8,158 nt of DNA from BTQM01 sp036985875 (lineage in GTDB: Bacteria > Patescibacteriota > Minisyncoccia > Phycocordibacterales > UBA1539), in assembly GCA_036985875.1 (NCBI GenBank), contig BTQM01000032.1:1-8158 (forward strand), read 5' to 3'. The notes beneath the pieces were generated by a model. The model had not been told where the DNA came from, searched no databases, and saw nothing but the letters and a program-made list of their open reading frames with translations. A program made the position numbers and the translations under genes. The first letter of the stretch is position 1. Every line of letters starts with the position of its first letter. Positions 1 to 4,501 of this stretch are shown piece by piece.

Positions 1-63
1 CACCCTGACGGCATCCCCTGCAGTCTTTATCCTTATTAACATGTCCGCTATTTTGTCATTCAT
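1..63 (-). CDS. rpsH: 30S ribosomal protein S8, N-terminal 21 codons only
   Basis: The minus strand from the ATG at 63-61 reads MNDKIADMLIRIKTAGDAVR and continues off the left edge. This matches the S8 N-terminus, whose usual form is M-x-D-x-I-A-D-M-L-T-R-I-R-N-A. S8 is a primary 16S rRNA-binding protein of the small subunit platform; in E. coli it also represses spc-operon translation by binding the mRNA. It follows rpsN, as expected for the spc order, but after an unusually wide 97-base spacer that can fold. No Shine-Dalgarno sequence is visible: the bases before the ATG read CAACTAGATT. The identification is firm for so short a piece because order and sequence agree. Confidence 0.9.
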   Translation of the reverse strand, partial: MNDKIADMLIRIKTAGDAVRV

Positions 64-75
64 AATCTAGTTGTT

Positions 76-155
76 AGTGGGTGGTTTGTGGTAAGCAGGA
101 AAGAGAGAAAATCAAAAATGATGCTCGTATCTCTGCTCACTATCTACTACCCACT
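76..155 (-). promoter_or_regulatory. Foldable rpsN-rpsH spacer
   Basis: The spacer before rpsH can form a nested structure. The minus-strand segment AGTGGGT (155-149) pairs with ACCCACT (82-76), inside it AGCAG (137-133) pairs with CTGCT (98-94), and the tip holds ATCA-TTTT-TGAT (122-111). The outer helix ends about 12 bases upstream of the S8 start codon. Because S8 and its neighbours are often autoregulated through mRNA structure, a control element is possible, but the helices are short and no known S8-binding motif was recognised. This could also be a chance fold. Confidence 0.35.
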
Positions 156-160
156 GCTCT

Positions 161-346
161 TTACCATGAAGATTTTTTGATCCCAGGAATCTTCCCTTCA
201 TTGGCAAGTTCCCGAAAACATATTCGGCAAAGGTCAAAGTCGCGCATATATCCGTGCTTTCTCCCGCAACGAAAACAACGGCGCACGATTCGTGAGCTAA
301 ATTTCGGTTTCTTTTGCGCCCTCGCAATAACAGATTTCTTTGCCAT
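161..346 (-). CDS. rpsN: 30S ribosomal protein S14, zinc-binding type Z
   Basis: A 61-residue protein with the short type-Z S14 architecture. Four cysteines (Cys24, Cys27, Cys40, Cys43) form the CxxC...CxxC zinc ribbon, between a basic N-terminus (MAKKSVIARAQKKPKF) and the C-terminal GKIPGIKKSSW, the usual S14 ending (normally G-x-(I/L)-P-G-x-x-K-A-S-W). S14 sits in the head of the 30S subunit and contacts 16S rRNA. The position after rplE and before rpsH is canonical, but the gene is isolated by 430 non-coding bases upstream and 97 downstream, unlike the tight packing normal here. A promoter-like sequence about 200 bases upstream suggests it may be transcribed separately with rpsH. No Shine-Dalgarno is visible; the bases before the ATG are A/T-rich. 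Confidence 0.95.
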   Translation of the reverse strand: MAKKSVIARAQKKPKFSSRIVRRCFRCGRKHGYMRDFDLCRICFRELANEGKIPGIKKSSW

Positions 347-439
347 TTTTATTTACAAACTACACATGAAACACCTGAATGGTCCCTGCGCGCCTTCATA
401 TTAGTCCGAACACTCCTCTACCAATATCTCACTTTTTTT

Positions 440-480
440 CTCTTAGCCCTGCTATGGCGAGACCGCCTTGGAGACAAGAG
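440..480 (-). other. Stem-loop in the putative rpsN leader
   Basis: On the minus strand CTCTT (480-476) pairs with AAGAG (444-440), enclosing a GC-rich tip hairpin GGCG-GTCT-CGCC (467-456). Unpaired bases separate the two helices. It lies about 95 bases upstream of the rpsN ATG, inside the region that would be transcribed from the 545-573 promoter. No T-tract follows directly, so it is not an obvious terminator. Confidence 0.35.
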
Positions 481-514
481 GAGAAAAGTGGATTAAGTAA
501 ACGAAGAATTCAAA

Positions 515-541
515 CAACAAAAGCTCAAAACGAGCTTGTTG
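515..541 (-). other. Strong hairpin at the predicted transcript 5' end
   Basis: On the minus strand CAACAAGCTC (541-532), a GTTTT loop and GAGCTTTTGTTG (526-515) form a ten-base-pair stem with a two-base bulge. The predicted start of transcription from the promoter at 545-573 falls near 537-540, so the RNA would begin within the 5' arm of this hairpin. Such 5'-terminal hairpins are known to protect bacterial transcripts. It is also compatible with a plain termination or processing structure, although only an imperfect T-rich run follows. Confidence 0.45.
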
Positions 542-544
542 ACA

Positions 545-573
545 ATGCTAGCAAGAAGGGGTTCTCGTGTCAA
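545..573 (-). promoter_or_regulatory. Sigma70-like promoter upstream of rpsN, with extended -10 and dyad
   Basis: Minus strand: perfect -35 TTGACA (573-568), a 17-base spacer, and -10 TAGCAT (550-545) preceded by TGC, the extended -10 signature. Transcription would run toward rpsN, giving a leader of about 190 bases. The -35 is part of an inverted repeat, GTTGACA (574-568) and TGTCAAC (544-538), whose second arm covers the bases just after the -10. That is where a repressor could sit. The plus strand also shows TTGACA at 539-544, but has no -10 at the right distance, so direction is clear. Confidence 0.55.
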
Positions 574-596
574 CCACCCGTACGAAACAAGGTGCT

Positions 597-627
597 CTTG
601 CTTCTGTCCTCGTCCAGCCTAAGCAAG
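597..627. other. Stem-loop in the rplE-rpsN gap
   Basis: CTTGCTT (597-603) and AAGCAAG (621-627) are a perfect seven-base inverted repeat around a 17-base loop. AGGTG (590-594) and CACCT (637-641) can extend it after internal loops. It lies upstream of the putative rpsN promoter, within about 180 bases after the rplE stop, so it could end or process the rplE transcript, but there is no T-tract. Function unknown. Confidence 0.35.
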
Positions 628-776
628 CCCCAACATCACCTATTAAGAGAGTTGCGGGGGGCTAAACATTATAAAGAGCCGGGACCAGAAAACGATGCTA
701 TTTGATGACTGGAAGGAGGAGTTTTGAGTTTTTCGTCGCAGAGGCGACTATAATGTTCGCCAGCCGAAGCTCTCTC

Positions 777-1340
777 TTATGGGCGTGCGTTGGGACGAGC
801 GATCTTCTCTTTTTTAAAAGGAATCCCGATGAGTTCCAAAAGGGCCGCCGCCTCATCGCGGTTTTTTGCGGTTGTAACGATAGTGATAGACATCCCAAAA
901 ACATCTTTCAAATCCTCGTTGGAAGTCTCGGGAAAAATAATATGTTCCCGAATACCAATGGTGTAGTTACCAATCTCGTCAATTCCTTTTTTCTCAAGCC
1001 CCCTAAAGTCACGCATACGCGGGAGCGCTATATTGATCAATTTATCCAAAAACGCATACATTCTTTCCCCTCGCAGTGTCACCATGGCGCCTATTTTATC
1101 CCCCTGGCGAAGCTTGAACGCCGCAATGGATCTCTTCGCTCCGCGGGGCGCGGTCTTCTGTCCAGTTATTTTTGTGAGCCCATCAGACACAAGTTTGCCT
1201 CTGTTTTTGTCCTTGGATGACCCCGTACTGCTGCTTATCACCACCTTGGTGATCTTCGGCACCGACAATGGATTGTTGTACCCAAATCTGCCCTTGAGTT
1301 CCTTATACGCTTTATTTTGTTTTTCTTTTACGGTTAACAT
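777..1340 (-). CDS. rplE: 50S ribosomal protein L5
   Basis: A 187-residue protein, close to the usual length of about 180. L5 binds 5S rRNA and helps anchor it in the central protuberance of the 50S subunit. Family landmarks include KLRQGDKIGAMVTLRG (residues 76-91), the ALPRMRDFRGL block (105-115), and the C-terminal ITIVTTAKNRDEAAALLELIGIPF. The start is placed at the ATG at 1340, giving MLTVKEKQ. The frame stays open ten codons further to a TTG at 1370, but those codons lie in a repeated leader also found before rplN and rplP, so they are unlikely to be coding. There is no Shine-Dalgarno at normal spacing. The gene follows rplX after a 113-base repeat-filled spacer and is separated from rpsN by the long gap. 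Confidence 0.95.
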   Translation of the reverse strand: MLTVKEKQNKAYKELKGRFGYNNPLSVPKITKVVISSSTGSSKDKNRGKLVSDGLTKITGQKTAPRGAKRSIAAFKLRQGDKIGAMVTLRGERMYAFLDKLINIALPRMRDFRGLEKKGIDEIGNYTIGIREHIIFPETSNEDLKDVFGMSITIVTTAKNRDEAAALLELIGIPFKKEKIARPNARP

Positions 1341-1363
1341 GATTGCTTCGCTCCAATTTCTAA
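1341..1363 (-). repeat. Shared leader element, rplE copy
   Basis: The minus strand reads TTAGAAATTG (1363-1354), then 13 bases, then the rplE ATG. The 13 bases are GAGCGAAGCAATC. The same arrangement with identical spacing precedes rplN and rplP. All three are open in the gene's frame, reading R-N-(W/C)-(S/N)-E-(A/T)-(I/N) before the Met. No real Shine-Dalgarno is present, so this element replaces it as the upstream sequence. Confidence 0.6.
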
Positions 1364-1448
1364 TTTTCAATTTCTGAACAATGTTTAAATGTCCTAATCT
1401 CCTAATTAAAAAATTGAGTTATTGGAAATTGTTTGAAAATTAGAAATT
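1355..1448. repeat. Palindromic intergenic element between rplX and rplE
   Basis: A perfect 16-base inverted repeat, AATTTCTAATTTTCAA (1355-1370) and TTGAAAATTAGAAATT (1433-1448), brackets 62 AT-rich bases. The inside, from about 1369 to 1430, is clearly similar to the rpsC-rplP spacer at 3236-3288, apart from an eight-base insertion (CTCCTAAT). The element has the look of a dispersed non-coding palindromic repeat. It fills almost the whole spacer and its left end forms the rplE leader. Confidence 0.6.
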
Positions 1449-1453
1449 ATTTA

Positions 1454-1759
1454 TTATATCTCTACTCCGCTTTTCTTGCTTACCCTCACTTTTTTTCCGC
1501 TAATCACTTTCATCCCGATCCGCACAGGTTTACCTGTCTTCGGATCCGCTATCATTACATTTGATACGTGGACGGGAGCCGCTATCTCAATGATCTGCCC
1601 TTTCTGTCCGGACTTTTTGGGGCGCATGCTTTTTTTCTTTATATTGACGCCCTCAATAACAACCATGTCCTTGTGTGGTATCGCCTTTATCACTTTCCCC
1701 TTCTTTCCCTTATCCTTTCCCGCCACCACTATTATGTTGTCACCTTTTTTTATTTTCAT
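1454..1759 (-). CDS. rplX: 50S ribosomal protein L24
   Basis: A 101-residue protein of normal L24 length. L24 is an assembly-initiating protein that binds the 5' region of 23S rRNA near the tunnel exit. The N-terminal KOW motif is plain: MKIKKGDNIIVVAGKDKGKK, residues 1-20. It is followed by GVNIKKKSMRP and the middle block QIIEIAAPVHVSNVMI, standard for L24. The start is the ATG at 1759. The frame extends to 1801, overlapping rplN, but those 14 extra residues have no family counterpart. With the chosen start the rplN-rplX spacer is 22 bases. No Shine-Dalgarno is visible before ATG (bases are TTATATC). Confidence 0.95.
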   Translation of the reverse strand: MKIKKGDNIIVVAGKDKGKKGKVIKAIPHKDMVVIEGVNIKKKSMRPKKSGQKGQIIEIAAPVHVSNVMIADPKTGKPVRIGMKVISGKKVRVSKKSGVEI

Positions 1760-1781
1760 GATATAACGACGTGATACCAGC

Positions 1782-2153
1782 TTATACGACTTCCGGCGCA
1801 AGAGACGCTATTTTCTGAAATCCCAGTTCGCTTATTTCCCGCGGTATCGGTCCGAAGATCCTTCCGCCCTTTGGCTCTTTGCTCCCTTTTTCAACGACCA
1901 CAACGGCATTCTCGTCAAAACGAATATATGATCCGTCTTTTCTCCTATATGGCTTCCTCTGGCGCACAACAATGGCACGTAGTACATCCTTTTTTTTCAC
2001 AAGCTTCCTCGGCTCTGCCACGCGCACGGACAACACGACCGCATCGCCTATTCTAGCGTACCTTTTTTTTGATCCCCCCAACACCTTGAATACTTTTCCT
2101 ATCTTCCCTCCCGTGTTGTCGGCTATTTTTACAATTGTTTCTGCTTGAATCAT
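1782..2153 (-). CDS. rplN: 50S ribosomal protein L14
   Basis: A 123-residue protein, one residue longer than the common 122. L14 lies at the subunit interface and forms part of intersubunit bridges. Recognisable blocks are MIQAETIVKIADNTGGK at the start, VLGGSKKRYARIGD (residues 24-37), DGSYIRFDENA in the middle, and GRIFGPIPREI with the C-terminal IASLAPEVV. The ATG at 2153 fits family alignments. The start is preceded by the shared TTAGAAATTG-N13 leader rather than a Shine-Dalgarno. It follows rpsQ after 36 AT-rich bases and precedes rplX, the canonical spc order. Confidence 0.96.
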   Translation of the reverse strand: MIQAETIVKIADNTGGKIGKVFKVLGGSKKRYARIGDAVVLSVRVAEPRKLVKKKDVLRAIVVRQRKPYRRKDGSYIRFDENAVVVVEKGSKEPKGGRIFGPIPREISELGFQKIASLAPEVV

Positions 2154-2176
2154 ATTTGCTTCGTTACAATTTCTAA
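2154..2176 (-). repeat. Shared leader element, rplN copy
   Basis: The minus strand reads TTAGAAATTG (2176-2167), then TAACGAAGCAAAT, then the rplN ATG. Spacing and frame are identical to the rplE and rplP copies. Upstream bases up to the rpsQ stop (AATTTTCAATTAGAA) use the same AATT vocabulary as the element between rplX and rplE. Confidence 0.55.
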
Positions 2177-2189
2177 TTCTAATTGAAAA

Positions 2190-2456
2190 TTATTTTTTCT
2201 CGAGCACTACTTTAAAGGTTTTATCTTTTGAGATCGGGCGCGTCTCCTCTATCCTTACCTTATCTCCAACTTTATATTCATTCTTTTCGTCATGTGCCTT
2301 ATATCGCTTGGTTCTCCTAATATACTTCCCGTATTTGGGATGTTTTACAAAACGATCAGCGGAAACAACGACCGTCTTATCCATCTTGTCCGAAACAACA
2401 ACGCCCCTAAGGACCTTCTTGATCTTTGTTTGTTTTGTTGCAGTTTTTTGTTTCAT
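2190..2456 (-). CDS. rpsQ: 30S ribosomal protein S17
   Basis: An 88-residue protein of normal S17 size, with an OB-fold typical of this primary 16S rRNA-binding protein. Landmarks are LRGVVVSDKMDKTVVV (16-31), the basic loop HPKYGKYIRRTKRYKAHDE and the ending VGDKVRIEETRPISKDKTF. The first 15 residues are a lysine/threonine-rich tail (KQKTATKQTKIKK) slightly longer than in minimal S17 proteins. The ATG at 2456 is the only sensible start. No Shine-Dalgarno is visible. The 85-base spacer to rpmC contains competing hairpins and an AT-rich palindrome. Confidence 0.95.
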   Translation of the reverse strand: MKQKTATKQTKIKKVLRGVVVSDKMDKTVVVSADRFVKHPKYGKYIRRTKRYKAHDEKNEYKVGDKVRIEETRPISKDKTFKVVLEKK

Positions 2457-2477
2457 CGTATTACGCAGTAAAATTTA

Positions 2478-2489
2478 TATATGCATATA
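2478..2489. repeat. AT-rich palindrome upstream of rpsQ
   Basis: TATATGCATATA is a perfect 12-base palindrome about 22 bases upstream of the rpsQ ATG. The same area, TATATAAA on the minus strand, resembles a -10 element, but no -35 sits at the proper distance. It could be a protein-binding site or chance in an AT-rich spacer. Confidence 0.3.
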
Positions 2490-2513
2490 GCACAAACACA
2501 GGAAAAAGGATCT

Positions 2514-2547
2514 TCATGCCGCACATCTGGCATGAGTCCAGTCATGC
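2514..2547 (-). promoter_or_regulatory. Mutually exclusive hairpins at the rpmC stop
   Basis: On the minus strand three segments follow each other: GCATGA (2547-2542, containing the rpmC stop codon TGA), TCATGCC (2535-2529) and GGCATGA (2520-2514). The middle one can pair with either neighbour: six pairs with a six-base loop, or seven pairs with an eight-base loop. The second hairpin is followed after six bases by a TTTTT run (minus strand AGATCCTTTTT). A ribosome finishing rpmC would cover the first segment and favour the second hairpin. This has the layout of an attenuator, but the T-run is short and offset. Confidence 0.4.
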
Positions 2548-2727
2548 AGAACTTCGTGCATTCACTTCCGTCAATATTCTTGCGATCTCTTTCCTCAAAT
2601 TCCTTGCTTCTTTGATGTTCTTGACCTTGCTGCCGGCAACACCAAAGCGAAACTTGCGCAACGCCACCCTCTTCTCAGCAAGTTCTTTGCGCAGATCACT
2701 GTCCTCTTTGTTTTTCAATGCTGACAT
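2542..2727 (-). CDS. rpmC: 50S ribosomal protein L29
   Basis: A 61-residue, mostly helical protein of normal L29 length. L29 sits near the peptide exit tunnel and contacts L23. The pattern is typical: SDLRKELAEKRVALRKFRFG (residues 10-29), then KNIKEARNLRKEIARILTEV, forming the two long helices. It ends with TGA, showing that TGA is a stop in this organism. The ATG at 2727 is preceded by AGGGAACC, the nearest thing to a Shine-Dalgarno in the ribosomal cluster. However, a promoter-like sequence just upstream would place the transcript start within a few bases of the ATG, so a leaderless or near-leaderless message is possible. Confidence 0.92.
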   Translation of the reverse strand: MSALKNKEDSDLRKELAEKRVALRKFRFGVAGSKVKNIKEARNLRKEIARILTEVNARSSA

Positions 2728-2735
2728 GGTTCCCT

Positions 2736-2764
2736 ATAATATGTATTTAAATACCTAAAGTCAA
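2736..2764 (-). promoter_or_regulatory. Sigma70-like promoter directly upstream of rpmC, with palindrome
   Basis: Minus strand: -35 TTGACT (2764-2759), 17-base spacer, -10 TATTAT (2741-2736), each matching five of six consensus bases. The expected start of transcription is around 2729-2731, only two to four bases before the rpmC ATG. The spacer contains the perfect palindrome GTATTTAAATAC (2743-2754), placed where a dimeric repressor could block RNA polymerase. A GC-rich hairpin (2766-2782) lies immediately upstream. Confidence 0.5.
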
Positions 2765-2765
2765 C

Positions 2766-2782
2766 CCCGCTAGAAGTAGGGG
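2766..2782. other. GC-rich hairpin between rplP and rpmC
   Basis: CCC (2766-2768) and CTA (2770-2772) pair with TAG (2777-2779) and GGG (2780-2782) around a GAAG loop, with one bulged G. It lies ten bases after the rplP stop and directly before the candidate rpmC promoter. No T-run follows on the minus strand (GGGGTTGACT), so it is not a classic terminator. Confidence 0.35.
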
Positions 2783-2792
2783 CGCCACAACG

Positions 2793-3221
2793 CTATGCCC
2801 TTTCGCGCCTCACCAGCTTTGTTTTGAGCGGGAGTTTCGCTCCAGCCTTTCTAAGTGCTTCCCGTGCTGTATGCTCATCCACTCCGTCCACTTCAAACAA
2901 TATCCTTCCCGGTCTTACATTGAAACAATATCCTTCCGGGGAGCCTTTCCCCTTGCCCATCCCCACTTCCGCCGGTTTTGACGTATACGGCCTGTCGGGA
3001 AAAATTCTTATCCACATTTTTCCCGTTTTCTGCATCGTCCTTGTAATCGCCTTTCGCGCCGCCTCAATCTGGTTTGATCTGATCCTCGCCGTCCCTTGAG
3101 CTTTCAACCCGAAAGAGCCGAACGCGAGCTCTATGCCACGAGTTTCCGGCCGCATCATCTTGAGAAGATTCTTCCTTCCCGTCTGCCATTTTCTAAATTT
3201 TACCTTTTTGGGAAATAACAT
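2793..3221 (-). CDS. rplP: 50S ribosomal protein L16
   Basis: A 142-residue protein, near the usual 136-145. L16 lies close to the A site and peptidyl-transferase region of the 50S subunit. Clear family blocks are MLFPKKVKFRKWQ at the start, QIEAARKAITR (51-61), WIRIFPDRPYTSKPAEVGMG (70-89), GKGKGSPE (89-96) and PGRILFEVDGV (104-114), and it ends KLPLKTKLV plus a short basic tail. The start is the ATG at 3221. Nine extra codons to a TTG at 3248 are open but fall in the shared leader repeat, so they are excluded. The rpsC-rplP spacer is filled with a repeat related to the one upstream of rplE. Confidence 0.96.
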   Translation of the reverse strand: MLFPKKVKFRKWQTGRKNLLKMMRPETRGIELAFGSFGLKAQGTARIRSNQIEAARKAITRTMQKTGKMWIRIFPDRPYTSKPAEVGMGKGKGSPEGYCFNVRPGRILFEVDGVDEHTAREALRKAGAKLPLKTKLVRRERA

Positions 3222-3244
3222 GATCGTTTCACTACAATTTCTAA
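3222..3244 (-). repeat. Shared leader element, rplP copy
   Basis: The minus strand reads TTAGAAATTG (3244-3235), then TAGTGAAACGATC, then the rplP ATG. The 13-base spacing and reading frame equal those before rplE and rplN. The rplP and rplE copies both continue into the same larger intergenic element, while the rplN copy is shorter. Confidence 0.58.
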
Positions 3245-3288
3245 ACAATATCTTAATGTTCTAATTAAAACATTGATCCATTGAAAGA
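3236..3288. repeat. Intergenic repeat between rpsC and rplP
   Basis: This spacer aligns with 1369-1430, between rplX and rplE, at roughly four of five positions once an eight-base insertion in the latter is allowed. Both begin AATTTCT(G/A)AACAAT and share AATGT(C/T)CTAAT and ATTGA...ATTG. Two related elements at equivalent positions before two different genes of one operon point to a dispersed repeat family. It abuts the rpsC stop codon. Confidence 0.55.
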
Positions 3289-3957
3289 TTATTTTTTCTG
3301 CCCATCAGAAAAAATTTCTCCTTTATATATCCATACTTTGATACCAATAATGCCGTAGGGGAGTCGAGCTCTTTCTTTTGCAAAATCTATGTCGGCGCGA
3401 AATGTCTGCAGGGGGATCCCGCCTTTCTTTACCTGCTCTCTCCGGCTCATTTCTGCACCCCCTAGCCGTCCAGAGAGAGAGATTTTTACTCCCTTTACAT
3501 CCCTGTTCGCCATTACCTTATCTATGGTTTGCCTCATCACCATCCTGAACGGAAGCCTCTTTTGCAGACCCTCCGCTATCATTTTGCCCACAATTGCAGA
3601 GTTAGATTCGGGAGAACGCACCTCCTCAATATCAATCTTGAAATCATCAGGTATAAACAAGTGGAGCTTTTCTCCTTTTTTCATAACGTCCGATTTCAAT
3701 TTCACAGAACCCTCTCCGCTTTTCCCGATGATCATTCCAGGCCGCGATGTTTTGATAATAATCCGCAAGGATTTCTCGCTCCTCTCCATCTCAATACCAG
3801 CAACGTAGTGTTCCTGTAGTCTTTCCTCAAGATACTCTCGAAGCAACACGTCACTTTTTAAAAAATTCTTATACTGCTCTTTACCTCCAAACCAGCGAGA
3901 CTTCCAGTCTCTTATAATTCCCAGTCTGTGCGCATATGGATGTACGATGTGTGTCAT
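3289..3957 (-). CDS. rpsC: 30S ribosomal protein S3
   Basis: A 222-residue protein, within the normal bacterial range. S3 forms part of the mRNA entry channel of the 30S subunit. The type-2 KH domain carries IIGKSGEGS, with the GxxG loop at 78-81. The C-terminal domain has RLPFR (134-138), RQTIDKVM, and GRLGGAEMSR (163-172), all diagnostic. The N-terminus MTHIVHPYAHRLGI replaces the usual MGQKVNPIGFRLGI, which I associate with Patescibacteria from memory. The ATG at 3957 is set by this N-terminus. No Shine-Dalgarno is visible; instead a pair of hairpins ends about 13 bases before the ATG. Confidence 0.97.
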   Translation of the reverse strand: MTHIVHPYAHRLGIIRDWKSRWFGGKEQYKNFLKSDVLLREYLEERLQEHYVAGIEMERSEKSLRIIIKTSRPGMIIGKSGEGSVKLKSDVMKKGEKLHLFIPDDFKIDIEEVRSPESNSAIVGKMIAEGLQKRLPFRMVMRQTIDKVMANRDVKGVKISLSGRLGGAEMSRREQVKKGGIPLQTFRADIDFAKERARLPYGIIGIKVWIYKGEIFSDGQKK

Positions 3958-3969
3958 ATTGTAAAAATT

Positions 3970-3999
3970 TCAGCCAGAGGCTGATCCGCCCTCGGCGGA
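3970..3999. repeat. Twin six-base-pair hairpins before rpsC
   Basis: Two perfect hairpins sit side by side with no gap: TCAGCC-AGA-GGCTGA (3970-3984) and TCCGCC-CTC-GGCGGA (3985-3999). Each has a six-pair stem and a three-base loop. On the minus strand the rpsC-proximal one is followed by AATTTTT and then the rpsC ATG, so it resembles a weak terminator or attenuator. Their matched design suggests a dispersed repeat unit rather than a gene-specific signal. Confidence 0.6.
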
Positions 4000-4018
4000 A
4001 AATAATGAAAAATTAAAA

Positions 4019-4411
4019 TTATTGAATTGCCTTGGGTGATACCTTATTTTTATTCTTTGCTTTTTGCTCTTTCATTTTAGATTGTTCTTGCTTGGCGAGG
4101 ACAATCGTTATGTGGCTTGACCTCTTCCTGATCGTCATCCCCCTTCCCCTTGCCCGAGCCCTGTACCTCTTGAGTGTCCTTCCCTGATCCACCGCGATCT
4201 CGTCAACAAACAAATTCTCTTTTCCAATGTGAGAATTGTGTTTCGCGCTTGCAATCGCGGAATTAATAAGCTTTATCACGGCCAAAGAAGCACGCTTGTT
4301 CAAAAAACCAAGCTCGGTGAGGGCTCTGTCCACAGTTTTCCCTCTTACCAAATCCGCTACTAAGCGCACTTTCCTGGGAGATTGTCTGTAATTTTGCAAT
4401 GTTGCTTTCAT
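4019..4411 (-). CDS. rplV: 50S ribosomal protein L22 with basic C-terminal tail
   Basis: A 130-residue protein. L22 lines the peptide exit tunnel; its beta-hairpin reaches the constriction. Family features are YRQSPRKVRLVADLVRG (8-24), SAIASAKHN (51-59), and the hairpin block GRTLKRYRARARGRGMTIRK (77-96) followed by SSHITIVL. The core ends near residue 107. The remaining 20 or so residues are a lysine- and glutamine-rich tail (QEQSKMKEQKAKNKNK), longer than in the minimal 110-residue form. The ATG at 4411 fits the family. No Shine-Dalgarno. The gene is separated from rpsS by 90 bases, wider than usual. Confidence 0.96.
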   Translation of the reverse strand: MKATLQNYRQSPRKVRLVADLVRGKTVDRALTELGFLNKRASLAVIKLINSAIASAKHNSHIGKENLFVDEIAVDQGRTLKRYRARARGRGMTIRKRSSHITIVLAKQEQSKMKEQKAKNKNKVSPKAIQ

Positions 4412-4447
4412 GTATCTAGATTGATTGGCCTTGTTGGCTTGTTATTA

Positions 4448-4463
4448 GCGGCAACCTTGCCAC
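4448..4463 (-). other. Small hairpin in the rpsS-rplV spacer
   Basis: On the minus strand GTGGCA (4463-4458), loop AGGT, TGCCGC (4453-4448) form a six-pair stem including one G-U pair. The plus strand would have a C-A mismatch instead, which favours the minus-strand RNA as the functional form. It is not followed by a T-run. The rest of the 90-base spacer shows no further clear signal. Confidence 0.35.
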
Positions 4464-4501
4464 CGTAAAGACTGATTAAGCTAGCCAAGCTGAAAGCCGT
4501 T

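Larger units (their letters stand above)
347..776 (-). other. Long non-coding gap between rplE and rpsN with foldable segments
   Basis: No convincing gene lies in these 430 bases. The only open frames are low-complexity shadows on the opposite strand without a ribosome binding site or family resemblance. The stretch holds a sigma70-like promoter (545-573), a hairpin right at its predicted transcript start (515-541), a second hairpin (440-480) and a third (597-627). A perfect TATAAT also occurs on the minus strand at 673-668, but without a good -35. I looked for hallmarks of tRNA, tmRNA, RNase P RNA, SRP RNA and group I/II introns and recognised none. It may be a long 5' leader for rpsN-rpsH, a small RNA gene, or the decayed remains of an insertion. 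Confidence 0.5.

Noticed and set aside
81..404. Plus-strand open frame across rpsN
   Set aside because: It overlaps the clear S14 gene antisense, has no ribosome binding site and encodes no recognisable domain.
379..705. Plus-strand frame of 108 codons in the long gap
   Set aside because: Composition is serine/leucine/arginine low complexity, there is no Shine-Dalgarno or family signature, and it runs against the operon.
749..754. Perfect TATAAT on the plus strand
   Set aside because: The best -35 (TTGAGT at 724-729) is 19 bases away and transcription would run antisense into rplE; too weak to call.
347..776. tRNA, tmRNA, RNase P RNA, SRP RNA or group I/II intron
   Set aside because: None of the conserved hallmarks (T-arm GTTCRA, RNase P AGUCCGGGC, SRP GGAAGG-AGCAGCC, intron core or domain V) could be found on either strand.
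702..1220. Plus-strand frame of 172 codons over rplE
   Set aside because: It is the antisense shadow of L5; the strong GGAAGGAGG at 711-719 precedes no sensible start (the TTG at 724 runs into a stop after nine codons).
1760..1801. Upstream extension of L24 by 14 codons
   Set aside because: It would overlap the rplN end and adds residues absent from the L24 family; the KOW start at 1759 fits.
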